From JAGPUQ01 sp049325095 (lineage in GTDB: Bacteria > Pseudomonadota > Gammaproteobacteria > Pseudomonadales > Porticoccaceae): DNA of 64,000 nucleotides. The DNA lies in assembly GCA_049325095.1 (NCBI GenBank), contig JBMOPO010000036.1:18794-82793 (forward strand), given 5' to 3'. Positions 34,126 to 41,899 of the stretch are shown here, piece by piece (position 1 is the stretch's first letter; every line of letters starts with the position of its first letter). Position numbers and translations under genes: made by a program. The notes beneath the pieces were generated by a model that saw nothing but the letters and a program-made list of their open reading frames with translations, made no database searches and was not told the DNA's origin.

Positions 34126-34989
34126 TCATTCCAGATTCTGTACCTGTTCGCGCAACTGTTCGATCAATACCTTCATTTCGACGGCCGCCTGGGCAACGGC
34201 GGCGCCCAGGGATTTCGAGCCCAGTGTGTTGGCCTCCCGGTTGAGCTCCTGGGCGAGGAAGTCCAGCCGCCGCCCGACCGGCCCGGGGCCGGCGAGCACG
34301 CGCCGAAATTCCGCACCATGCGCCGCCATCCGATCCATTTCCTCGTCGATGTCGGCGCGCTGGGCCAGGTAGGCGAGCTCCTGTTCAAGGCGCTCGCTGT
34401 CCAACTGGGCGGTCAGCTCCTCCAGCCGCTCGCGCAGCTTGCGCCGCTGGTGTGCCAGCAGCTCGGGCATCATGGCGCGGACGCTGTCGATCTGCCGGTC
34501 GAGCCGGTCGAGGCGCTCGGCGAGCAGGCGGGCGAGTTGGCCGCCCTCGCGCGCACGGGTTTCGAGCAGGGATTCCAGCGCGGCGTGGAACAGCTCCCGC
34601 GCCGCATTCATCCGCGCCTCCAGGTCGGGAGCCGGCTGGCGCATTACGCCGGGCATGCGCAGCAGTTCCAGCGGGGAGAGCGGCGCGCTGTGGGGGACGC
34701 GGCGGGAAATTTCCGCGCACCCGGCGAGATAGGCGTCCAGACGATCGGCGTCGATGGTGATGGCACAGGCCTGATCGCATTCCGACAAGCTGAGCGTGGC
34801 ATCCACCTTGCCGCGTTCTAGGCGCGCGCGAAGCAGCTCGCGCAGCGGCATTTCCAATTCGCGAAACCCCTCGGGCACGCGGAAGTGCGGCTCCAGAAAA
34901 CGGTGATTGACCGAGCGGAGCTCCCAGGTGAGGGTCAGGTCCGGGAGCCCGACACTGGCGCGGGCGAAGGCGGTCATGCTGTGGGGCAT
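34126..34989 (-). CDS. yicC: YicC family endoribonuclease
   Basis: A 287-residue YicC protein. It has the N-terminal MTAFARASV and ELRSVNHRFLEPHFRVPE, and the C-terminal DUF1732 region with DIDEEMDRMAAHGAEF, GRRLDFLAQELNREANTLGSKS and the Leu/Glu-rich end. E. coli YicC is reported to be a ribonuclease that affects RyhB decay. It is divergent from rph with a 130-base shared promoter region, the standard arrangement. Confidence 0.94.
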   Translation of the reverse strand: MPHSMTAFARASVGLPDLTLTWELRSVNHRFLEPHFRVPEGFRELEMPLRELLRARLERGKVDATLSLSECDQACAITIDADRLDAYLAGCAEISRRVPHSAPLSPLELLRMPGVMRQPAPDLEARMNAARELFHAALESLLETRAREGGQLARLLAERLDRLDRQIDSVRAMMPELLAHQRRKLRERLEELTAQLDSERLEQELAYLAQRADIDEEMDRMAAHGAEFRRVLAGPGPVGRRLDFLAQELNREANTLGSKSLGAAVAQAAVEMKVLIEQLREQVQNLE

Positions 34990-35018
34990 GGGCTGGGATC
35001 CCGGAGCACAGGATTGGC

Positions 35019-35059
35019 ATCTTAGCAAAGGGCTGGCGCCCCGCGGGATCCAGTACAAT
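35019..35059. promoter_or_regulatory. Divergent -10 candidates for yicC and rph
   Basis: Between the two divergent genes are two good -10-like hexamers. TAAGAT is on the minus strand (35019-35024), 30 bases before yicC. TACAAT is on the plus strand (35054-35059), about 60 bases before rph. Matching -35 boxes are weak on both sides, so these are candidates by position and hexamer only. Confidence 0.35.
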
Positions 35060-35119
35060 GCGCCCCATCGTTTTTCAGTGGCCGGGTTCGCGGGGCGGAC
35101 CATCCGCCGGAGGATCGCT

Positions 35120-35839
35120 ATGACCAGGCCCAGCGGCCGTCGCCCGGAGCAGCTGCGACCGGTGAAACTGCAGCGCGAGTTCACCAAGCACGCCGAAGGT
35201 TCGGTGCTCGTTTCCTTTGGCGACACCAGGGTGATTTGCACCGCCAGCGTGGAAACCGGGGTGCCGCGGTTCCTGCGCGGCAAGGGTCAGGGTTGGGTGA
35301 CCGCGGAATACGGGATGCTGCCCCGCTCCACCAACGAGCGCATGGGACGCGAGGCGGCACGCGGCGGCCAGGGCGGGCGCACCCAGGAGATTCAGCGCCT
35401 GATCGGACGGTCGCTGCGCGCCGCGCTCGATCTGAGCAAGCTCGGCGAGTACACCATCACCGTGGATTGCGACGTGATCCAGGCAGACGGCGGCACCCGC
35501 ACCGCGGCAATCACCGGCGCCTGTGTGGCGCTGGTCGACGCCCTGCGCTATCTGCAGCGCCGCAAGCGGCTCGAAGCGGATCCGCTGCGCCACCTGGTCG
35601 CGTCGGTGTCGGTGGGCCTGTATCGGGGCACCCCGGTACTGGATCTCGACTACGCCGAGGATGCGAGCGCGCAAACCGATCTCAACGTGGTGATGACCGC
35701 GGGTGGACAGTTCGTCGAGGTGCAGGGCACCGCCGAGGCGGCGCCGTTCTCCGCGGAGGATCTCCAGGCCATGCTGCAACTCGCCCGGCGGGGTATCGCC
35801 GACCTGATCCGGGTCCAGCAGATGGCGCTGGCCCAGTAG
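35120..35839 (+). CDS. rph: Ribonuclease PH
   Basis: Phosphorolytic 3'-5' exoribonuclease that trims tRNA precursors. The 239 residues fit the family. RPSGRRPEQLRPV, the phosphate-binding GRTQEIQRLIGRSLRAALDL and DCDVIQADGGTRTAAITGA are all present. The start ATG at 35120 has GGAGG 9 bases upstream. It converges on the crc-like gene. Confidence 0.96.
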   Translation: MTRPSGRRPEQLRPVKLQREFTKHAEGSVLVSFGDTRVICTASVETGVPRFLRGKGQGWVTAEYGMLPRSTNERMGREAARGGQGGRTQEIQRLIGRSLRAALDLSKLGEYTITVDCDVIQADGGTRTAAITGACVALVDALRYLQRRKRLEADPLRHLVASVSVGLYRGTPVLDLDYAEDASAQTDLNVVMTAGGQFVEVQGTAEAAPFSAEDLQAMLQLARRGIADLIRVQQMALAQ

Positions 35840-35879
35840 CGGTCGGCGCAGGGCTGCCCCGGGTCGGACGGGCTGCCGG

Positions 35880-36653
35880 TCAGAGGTCGCCGAGCTCGTA
35901 ATCCACGATCACCGGCGCGTGGCTGGAAAACGCCTTGGCCTTGTAGATGACCGCATATTCCACGGTTCTCGCCAACTCCCGGGAGACCAGTTGGGTATCG
36001 GTGCGCCAGCCGTCCCCCCGGCCCAGAGTCCCGGAGGGCCACCAGCTGAACTCGTCGCTGTCGGTGTTGCCGAGGCGAAAGGCGTCCACGTAACCGACCT
36101 GCTCCTGAATCTGCCGCCACCAGCGCGTGTCCTCGGGCAAAAATCCCGGTTGGTCTTGGTGGTGGGCGGCATTCTCGACGTCCCGCTCCGCGGCCACGGT
36201 GCCCCAGCCGCCGCAGTAGATGTAGCGGCGCCTCTTGCGGGTGATCTTCTCCATATGGGCCTGCAGGGCGCTGAAAAAGCGGCTCTTGGCTTCCTGCCGC
36301 TCCTGGTCCGGGCCCTGGGGGGCGAGCAACGAAACCACGCTCACCGATTCGAAATCGGCCTGCAGGTAGCGGCCGTCGGTATCTTCCCCGGTATTCATGC
36401 CGAAGCCGTAGATGAGCGCCTTGGGGATGTGTCTGGTGTAGATCGCGACGCCATCCCGATGCGGGTCGGAAGAATCCAGATAGTAGGCGGTGAAACCCTC
36501 GAGCTGAAATTCGGCCCGCTCCTCGAGCTCGGGAATACGGGCGCGCAGATCCTGGAGACAGATGATTTCTGCATCCTGATTGGCCAGCCACTCGAACAGG
36601 CCGCGCGCCGCGGCCTGGAAAATGCCGTCGCAGGATAGGCTGATGACCCGCAT
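35880..36653 (-). CDS. crc: Crc-like catabolite repression control protein (inactive ExoIII-fold)
   Basis: A 257-residue exonuclease/endonuclease/phosphatase-fold protein. Several ExoIII catalytic positions are changed: the N-terminal Asn is Cys8, the metal Glu is Asp35 (CLQD), the GDMN loop reads CGGWG (147-151), and the Asp before the final His is Ser244 (SSHAPV). It shares CLQD, RYLQADF, YIYCG, FSWWP and HAPVIVDY with Pseudomonas Crc, and Crc also lies between rph and pyrE. In Pseudomonas, Crc acts with Hfq to repress translation of catabolic mRNAs. An Hfq partnership here is inference. An enzymatic role is less likely but not excluded. Confidence 0.85.
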   Translation of the reverse strand: MRVISLSCDGIFQAAARGLFEWLANQDAEIICLQDLRARIPELEERAEFQLEGFTAYYLDSSDPHRDGVAIYTRHIPKALIYGFGMNTGEDTDGRYLQADFESVSVVSLLAPQGPDQERQEAKSRFFSALQAHMEKITRKRRRYIYCGGWGTVAAERDVENAAHHQDQPGFLPEDTRWWRQIQEQVGYVDAFRLGNTDSDEFSWWPSGTLGRGDGWRTDTQLVSRELARTVEYAVIYKAKAFSSHAPVIVDYELGDL

Positions 36654-36677
36654 GATCGCCCCTGGTGATGCCGGGCT

Positions 36678-36686
36678 GTATCATAC
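36678..36686. promoter_or_regulatory. Symmetric -10 candidate in the crc/pyrE divergent gap
   Basis: GTATCATAC reads as TATCAT on the plus strand and TATGAT on the minus strand, each one mismatch from the sigma-70 -10 consensus. It lies 61 bases from pyrE and 25 bases from the crc-like gene. The two genes could therefore share one overlapping divergent promoter core. The -35 boxes are not clear. Confidence 0.35.
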
Positions 36687-36746
36687 CCGACGGCCGCGCC
36701 GGGCCGCACCCGGCGTGCCCGGCGGGGCAGTGACAAGGGGGTGTCG

Positions 36747-37382
36747 ATGCAGGAGTTTCAGCGCCGCTTCATCGAACTGGCAGTGGCGCGGCAGGCCCTG
36801 CTGTTTGGCCGTTTCGAACTGAAATCCGGGCGCATAAGCCCTTATTTTTTCAATGCCGGGCGTTTCTCCGACGGCCACAGCATCGCACTGCTGGGGCAGT
36901 GCTATGCGGCCGCGATCACCGCGTCGAAGATCGATTTCGACTTCCTGTTCGGTCCCGCCTACAAGGGGATTCCGCTGCTAGTGACCACTGCCATCGCCCT
37001 GGCCGAACGGCACGGGCGCAACCTGCCCTGGTGCTTCGATCGCAAAGAGGCCAAGGCGCACGGGGAGGGCGGCATCTGGGTGGGGGCCCCGCCGTTGGGG
37101 CGGGCACTGATCATCGACGACGTGATCACCGCGGGCACCGCGATCCGCCAGTCGTGCGCGCGGCTGGCCGCCGCCGGCGCCGCGGTGGCCGGGGTGGTGC
37201 TGGGCCTGGATCGCAGGGAGCGCGGCCGCGGCGCCGACTCCGCCACCGGGGAACTGGCCCGGGAGCTGGGCGTTCCTGTGATCAGCATCGTCGATATCGG
37301 GCACATCATCGAATATCTTGAGGCCGGTGCCAAAATCGAGGCCGAGGCGGTGCGCCAGTATCGGCGCGACTACGGCGTTTGA
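36747..37382 (+). CDS. pyrE: Orotate phosphoribosyltransferase
   Basis: A 211-residue pyrimidine-synthesis enzyme that joins orotate and PRPP to form OMP. It closely follows the E. coli pattern: LLFGRFELKSGRISPYFFNAG, LFGPAYKGIPL, CFDRKEAKAHGEGG, and the PRPP loop ALIIDDVITAGTAI. ATG 36747 follows GGGGGTG; a GTG two codons earlier is possible. It lies next to slmA and the crc-like gene, as in related genomes. Confidence 0.97.
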   Translation: MQEFQRRFIELAVARQALLFGRFELKSGRISPYFFNAGRFSDGHSIALLGQCYAAAITASKIDFDFLFGPAYKGIPLLVTTAIALAERHGRNLPWCFDRKEAKAHGEGGIWVGAPPLGRALIIDDVITAGTAIRQSCARLAAAGAAVAGVVLGLDRRERGRGADSATGELARELGVPVISIVDIGHIIEYLEAGAKIEAEAVRQYRRDYGV

Positions 37383-37398
37383 ACGGAGTGGATGGGTG

Positions 37399-38088
37399 AT
37401 GAGCGCAAAATTCGGATCCGCGATTGCCGGTGCGGTGATCGCCATGTTGCTCTGCTGGCCGCAGCCTGCCCTGGCCGAGGCCGCCAAACTCTATCGGTAC
37501 CGCAACGACCAGGGCGTGCTGGTGATCGACCACACGGTGCCCGCCAGCGCCGCGGGCCGCGGCTATGAGATTCTGTCCCCGGACGGCGAGGTGCTGGAGA
37601 AGGTGGAGCCCGCCGGAACCGACACCGCGCGGGAGACCGCGGCCGGGCCGGCCGGGCCGGCGGCGAAAGCGATCGCCGAGCAGGAGAAGATCGATCGCTA
37701 TCTGCTCACCAGTTACAGCTCGGTGGCCGACATCGAAGCGGTCAAGGCGCGGCGGATCGCGGACCTCGAGCGGGAGGTCGGCATTGCCCGGAGCCGGCTC
37801 GAGGAGCTGGCCCGAAAACGCGTGGCGGTGGCGGAGCGCGCGGCCAATTTGCAGCGCTCCGGCAAGCCCGTGCCGGAGGCCTTGCTGCAGGAACTCGCAG
37901 AGGTCGAACGGCAGGCCGCGACCGCCGGCGCCCAGCTCGAGGAGCGGCAGCTCCAGCGCCAGGAGCTGGCCGACCACTATGACGCCTATATCGCCCGTTT
38001 CAGGGAATTGCGGGGAGCGGCGGAGCAACCCCAGGCAGCAGCAGCGCCGCAGCCAGCAGCCGCCACTGCTCCGGCCAGTGCTCGGTAG
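37399..38088 (+). CDS. DUF4124-type exported coiled-coil protein
   Basis: A 229-residue protein with a signal peptide (hydrophobic AIAGAVIAMLLCW, likely cleavage after ALA at about residue 27). The N-terminal domain LYRYRNDQGVLVIDHTVP is of the DUF4124 kind. A long charged coiled coil (about 95-200) and a Pro/Ala/Gln-rich tail follow. It starts 16 bases after pyrE. The function is unknown; an envelope location is inferred from the signal peptide. Its last 89 bases overlap the 3' end of slmA on the other strand. Confidence 0.78.
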   Translation: MSAKFGSAIAGAVIAMLLCWPQPALAEAAKLYRYRNDQGVLVIDHTVPASAAGRGYEILSPDGEVLEKVEPAGTDTARETAAGPAGPAAKAIAEQEKIDRYLLTSYSSVADIEAVKARRIADLEREVGIARSRLEELARKRVAVAERAANLQRSGKPVPEALLQELAEVERQAATAGAQLEERQLQRQELADHYDAYIARFRELRGAAEQPQAAAAPQPAAATAPASAR

Positions 38089-38626
38089 GGCGGTCGGCGA
38101 AATCCGAGCGCGCAAAGCGCTGCAGCTTGCCTTCGATCAGGGCGACGAGCAGCCCGGCGATGGCGGCCGGGGGCGCCGCCGGCGCCAGCCGCTCGCGTGC
38201 CTCCCCTTCCCGCAGGATCTGTCGGAACTGGGTTTCCAGGCGTTCGTAGAGCTGGCCGATGCGCCGCCGCAGACGGTCGGTTTCCCCGGCCAGGGCGTCG
38301 CCGGTCAAGAGCGGCACCATGCCGGGATTGCGCTCGGCGAACACCAGGATCAGCGAGCCGATCTGCTGGAGGCGGTCACGCGCCCCCGGGGTTTCCTGCA
38401 GAATCACCCGGATGCGCCCAAACAGGGTGTCCTCGATGAACTCGATCAGCCCCTCGATCATCCGCGCCTTGCTGGGGAAGTGGCGGTAGAGCGCCGCTTC
38501 CGAAATCCCCAGCTCGCGCGCCAGGGCCGCGGTGGTCACCCGGCCGAACGGCTGGGCCTCCAGCAGCCTGGCGAAGGCTTCGAGGATTTCCCGGCGCCGG
38601 CCGGAATTGCGGTTGACCCTGGACAT
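38000..38626 (-). CDS. slmA: Nucleoid occlusion factor SlmA
   Basis: A 208-residue TetR-family protein that binds chromosomal sites and blocks FtsZ ring assembly over the nucleoid. The helix-turn-helix (TTAALARELGISEAALYRHFPSKARM), the following GLIEFIEDTLFGRI and the FAERNPGM.PLLTGDAL blocks are SlmA-specific. About 10 residues at the C-terminus (LLPGVAPPLPAIP) extend past the usual end and lie in the region shared with the convergent DUF4124-type gene. Confidence 0.92.
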   Translation of the reverse strand: MSRVNRNSGRRREILEAFARLLEAQPFGRVTTAALARELGISEAALYRHFPSKARMIEGLIEFIEDTLFGRIRVILQETPGARDRLQQIGSLILVFAERNPGMVPLLTGDALAGETDRLRRRIGQLYERLETQFRQILREGEARERLAPAAPPAAIAGLLVALIEGKLQRFARSDFADRPTEHWPEQWRLLAAALLLPGVAPPLPAIP

Positions 38627-38631
38627 CCGGC

Positions 38632-39534
38632 TCAGGGCCGCGGCCGCGAGATCAGGGTGCCGACCCCCTGGTCGGTGAAGATTTCCAGCAGTACGGCGTG
38701 CTCGACACGGCCGTCCAGGATGTGCGCGCTGGTCACCGAGTTGGCCACCGCGGACAGCGCACAGCGGATCTTCGGCAGCATACCGCCGTGGATGACGCCG
38801 GCCTCGATCAGTTGCTCGACCTGTTCCGGAACCAGTCCGGTCAGCACCTCGCCCGCCGCGTCGAGCAGCCCGGCGACATTGGTCAGCAACATCAGTTTTT
38901 CGGCGCGCAGCACCTCGGCCAGCTTGCCGGCGACCAGGTCGGCATTGATGTTGTAGGATTCGCCGCCGGGCCCGGCACCGATCGGCGCGATCACCGGGAT
39001 GAAGCCTCCCCCGGTGAGCATATCGATGACCCTGGTGTCGATCGCCGCGACTTCGCCGACGTGTCCGATATCGATGATCTCCGGCGCTTCCATTTCCGGG
39101 GTCTTGCGCGTCACCACCAGCTTGGTGGCCTGGATCAACCCGCCGTCCTTGCCGGTAATGCCCACTGCCCGGCCGCCAGCATCGTTGATCAGACCGACGA
39201 TTTCCTTGTTGACCGCCGCGCCCAGAACCATTTCCACCACGTCCATGGTGGCGCTGTCGGTGACCCGCATGCCGTCCACGAAACGCGATTCGATGCCCAG
39301 TTGACCCAGCAGGCTGCCGATCTGCGGGCCGCCGCCGTGCACCACCACCGGGTTCATGCCCACCAGCCGCATCAACACGATGTCGCGCGCGAAGCTGCGC
39401 TTGAGGGCTTCATCGACCATGGCGTTGCCGCCGAACTTCACGACCATGGTCTTGCCGGTGAACCGCTGGATATAGGGCAGCGCTTCGGTGAGCACCCGGG
39501 CGATGTCGCCCGAGCGGGCGGGTGTCAGCGGCAT
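38632..39534 (-). CDS. argB: Acetylglutamate kinase
   Basis: A 300-residue arginine-pathway kinase that phosphorylates N-acetyl-L-glutamate. KTMVVKFGGNAM, VVVHGGGPQIG, the NINADLVAGKLAEVL block and the GGMLPKIRCALSAV end are conserved. The N-terminal helix (ARSGDIARVLTEALPYIQRF) is typical of hexameric, arginine-inhibited enzymes, so feedback inhibition is likely. It lies 5 bases from slmA and 34 from algC. Confidence 0.97.
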   Translation of the reverse strand: MPLTPARSGDIARVLTEALPYIQRFTGKTMVVKFGGNAMVDEALKRSFARDIVLMRLVGMNPVVVHGGGPQIGSLLGQLGIESRFVDGMRVTDSATMDVVEMVLGAAVNKEIVGLINDAGGRAVGITGKDGGLIQATKLVVTRKTPEMEAPEIIDIGHVGEVAAIDTRVIDMLTGGGFIPVIAPIGAGPGGESYNINADLVAGKLAEVLRAEKLMLLTNVAGLLDAAGEVLTGLVPEQVEQLIEAGVIHGGMLPKIRCALSAVANSVTSAHILDGRVEHAVLLEIFTDQGVGTLISRPRP

Positions 39535-39568
39535 GGAACGGATTCCGGCATGGTCGGTTGCAGGCGGA

Positions 39569-41899
39569 TCAGATCCGCAGGTTGCAGGTGGGCGCCACCT
39601 CGTCCAGCAACGCCTGGAAGCGGGCGCGAATGGCTTCCAGTTGCGGCTGATCCCGGGCCTCGAAGCGCAGCGTGATCGCCGCTTCGGTATTGGACGCGCG
39701 CACCAGGCCCCACCCCTCCGCAAACTCGACCCGCAGGCCATCGATGTCGATCATCTTAGCATCCTCGAACCTGGCCGCCGCCCGGGCGCGTTCGATCAGC
39801 GCGAACTTGTCTTGCTCCGGCACCGGCAGGCGGATTTCCTCGCTGGCCACGCCGGCTTCCAGCGTGGCCAGCACCCCGTCGAGATCCTGCTCCCGCAGGT
39901 TCAGGATCTCGAGCAGCCGGGCCACCGCGTAGAGCGCGTCGTCACAGCCCAGCCAGCGGTCGCGAAAGAAGATATGGCCGCTGAACTCCCCGCCCAAGGG
40001 GGCGTCGAGCTCCGCCGTCTTGTTGCGGATGTGGCAGTGGCCGGTGCGACACATCACCGGCCGGCCACCGTAACTGCTGATCAGGTTGCCCAGCCGGCGG
40101 CTCGATTTGACGTCGTAGACGATGTCCGCGCCGGGGTGAGCGGAGAGAATGTCGCGGGCAAAGATCATCAGGAGTTCGTCGGGCCAGACGATGCGCCCGC
40201 TGCGGCTGACCGCCACCAGGCGGTCGCCGTCACCATCCAGGGCGACGCCCAGATCGGCTTCGGTGGCAGCCACCACCTTGCGCAGGTCGCGGAGGTTGGC
40301 GGCGCGACTCGGGTCCGGCGGATGATGGGGGAAGGCGCCGTCGACCTCGCAGTAGAGCGGCACCACGTCGCAGCCCAGGGCTTCCAGCAGTTGCGGCGCA
40401 AACTCGCTGGCCGCGCCGTTGCCGCAGTCCACGACCACGGTGCGCCGGCTGCGCGACGGCACTTCGGCGGCAATGGCGTGCAGGTACTGATCGCGAACCT
40501 CCCGGGTGGTCAGGCGGCCGCCCTGATCCGCGCGCCAGGCACGCGCCAGCATCGCATCGCGCAGGCGTCGCAGGTCTTTTCCCAGCAGCGGCGCGCCCTT
40601 GAGCGTGATCTTGAAGCCGTTGTCGCCGGCCGGATTGTGGCTGGCCGTGACCATGACCGTGGCATCCACGGCCTCCACCCGTGCGGCGGCAAAGCAGAGC
40701 ACCGGGGTGGGCGCCAGGCCAATGTCGACGACGTCACAGCCGGTGGCCAGCAACCCCTCGATCAGCGCCTGGTGGAGCGCCGGGCTGCTGTTCCTGCCGT
40801 CCCTGGCCACGGCCACCCGGCGCCCCTCCCGGTCGCGCACCAGGCTGCCGAACGCCCGGCCGAGCGCCTCGGCAAAGGCGGGCGAGATCTGGCTGCCGCT
40901 GGCGCCGCGGATGTCGTAGTCGCGAAACACCGCCGCGGGACAGGGGTCGGCCTCCGCCGTGGTCGGTGGCTCCGCCGCGGGCGGGCGCTCCAATGCCGCC
41001 TCGCGCTCCACCACCAGCGGTTCTCTGCGCGCGCGGGGCGGTGCGGGATCCGCGGGCGCAGAGGTCGCCGGCGGGCGCCGATCGAGGGTCGGCCACAGCC
41101 GCCGGCCGACCGCGGCGACCAGCGCCAGCCCCAACAGCCAGGGGCCGAGGGCGAGCAGCCATTCCATCCCGCGTGCCGGCGCATGGGCGGCGACGGCTCG
41201 CGGCGACAATGTCAGAGTGACCTGCCAGCCCGGCACATTGGCGACCGGGGCGCTGGCGCCTGGCGAGCGACCACCCCGGCCGAGTTGCAGGAACACCTGG
41301 GATTCATCGCCGCCGCCCTGGCGGATGCTGAGCCGGCCCTGCGCCGGTTCGAAGCCGATTTCATCGGCCAGCACGGCAGCCGGCAACCGGACCAGGGCGA
41401 TGCCGCGCGGCCTTGCCTCCAGGGTGATGGGTACCGCCAACAACAGGGCCCAACCGCCATCGCCAAGCTTCAGCGCCGCGGCTTCGAAGGCCGAGCCGCC
41501 GAGCACCTCGCGCGCCAGCTGTTGGGCCAGGAAATCGGTCGGCGGCAATTGCTCCGGTCCGTTGATCACCCGGGCTTCCAGGGCGGCCGGGAACAGCGCC
41601 TGCAAGCCCGCCTGCGCGGCCGTCGCGCCGCCGGGGTGCAGACCGGCCCGCGCCACCTCACCGGCGGCGAATCCCGAAAGGCGCAGGCGCAGGCGCGCCA
41701 CGGCGGCGGCGACGGACTGGGCGGCCGCGTCGGCCGCCTGGCGGGCGGCGGCGGCGAGCGCTTCGGCCTGGGGTTCGGCGATCAGTTGCCGGTGAAGCCA
41801 GGGTCCGGCGGCCGGCGGCCCCGCCAGGGCGATCAGCAGCGCGGCCAGGAAGGCGGGATGTCGGCTCAGCGCGACCAGGCGCCGGGTGATGTCGTTCAA
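39569..41899 (-). CDS. algC: Phosphomannomutase/phosphoglucomutase with N-terminal membrane domain (AlgC)
   Basis: A 776-residue protein. The first about 290 residues hold a membrane anchor (about 15-32), a periplasmic-type domain and a second membrane segment (WLLALGPWLLGLALVAAVG), followed by a Pro-rich linker. The C-terminal 460 residues are the mutase that supplies mannose-1-P and glucose-1-P for lipopolysaccharide and exopolysaccharide. They carry the phosphoserine Ser420 (TASHNPAGDNG), the Mg loop DGDGDR, and the sugar-binding GGEFSGH. The long form is known from pseudomonads and related bacteria. Start overlaps the coaBC stop (ATGA). Confidence 0.93.
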   Translation of the reverse strand: MNDITRRLVALSRHPAFLAALLIALAGPPAAGPWLHRQLIAEPQAEALAAAARQAADAAAQSVAAAVARLRLRLSGFAAGEVARAGLHPGGATAAQAGLQALFPAALEARVINGPEQLPPTDFLAQQLAREVLGGSAFEAAALKLGDGGWALLLAVPITLEARPRGIALVRLPAAVLADEIGFEPAQGRLSIRQGGGDESQVFLQLGRGGRSPGASAPVANVPGWQVTLTLSPRAVAAHAPARGMEWLLALGPWLLGLALVAAVGRRLWPTLDRRPPATSAPADPAPPRARREPLVVEREAALERPPAAEPPTTAEADPCPAAVFRDYDIRGASGSQISPAFAEALGRAFGSLVRDREGRRVAVARDGRNSSPALHQALIEGLLATGCDVVDIGLAPTPVLCFAAARVEAVDATVMVTASHNPAGDNGFKITLKGAPLLGKDLRRLRDAMLARAWRADQGGRLTTREVRDQYLHAIAAEVPSRSRRTVVVDCGNGAASEFAPQLLEALGCDVVPLYCEVDGAFPHHPPDPSRAANLRDLRKVVAATEADLGVALDGDGDRLVAVSRSGRIVWPDELLMIFARDILSAHPGADIVYDVKSSRRLGNLISSYGGRPVMCRTGHCHIRNKTAELDAPLGGEFSGHIFFRDRWLGCDDALYAVARLLEILNLREQDLDGVLATLEAGVASEEIRLPVPEQDKFALIERARAAARFEDAKMIDIDGLRVEFAEGWGLVRASNTEAAITLRFEARDQPQLEAIRARFQALLDEVAPTCNLRI

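Noticed and set aside
35880..36653. Exodeoxyribonuclease III (xthA)
   Set aside because: Several catalytic residues are replaced, and both motifs and gene position match Crc.
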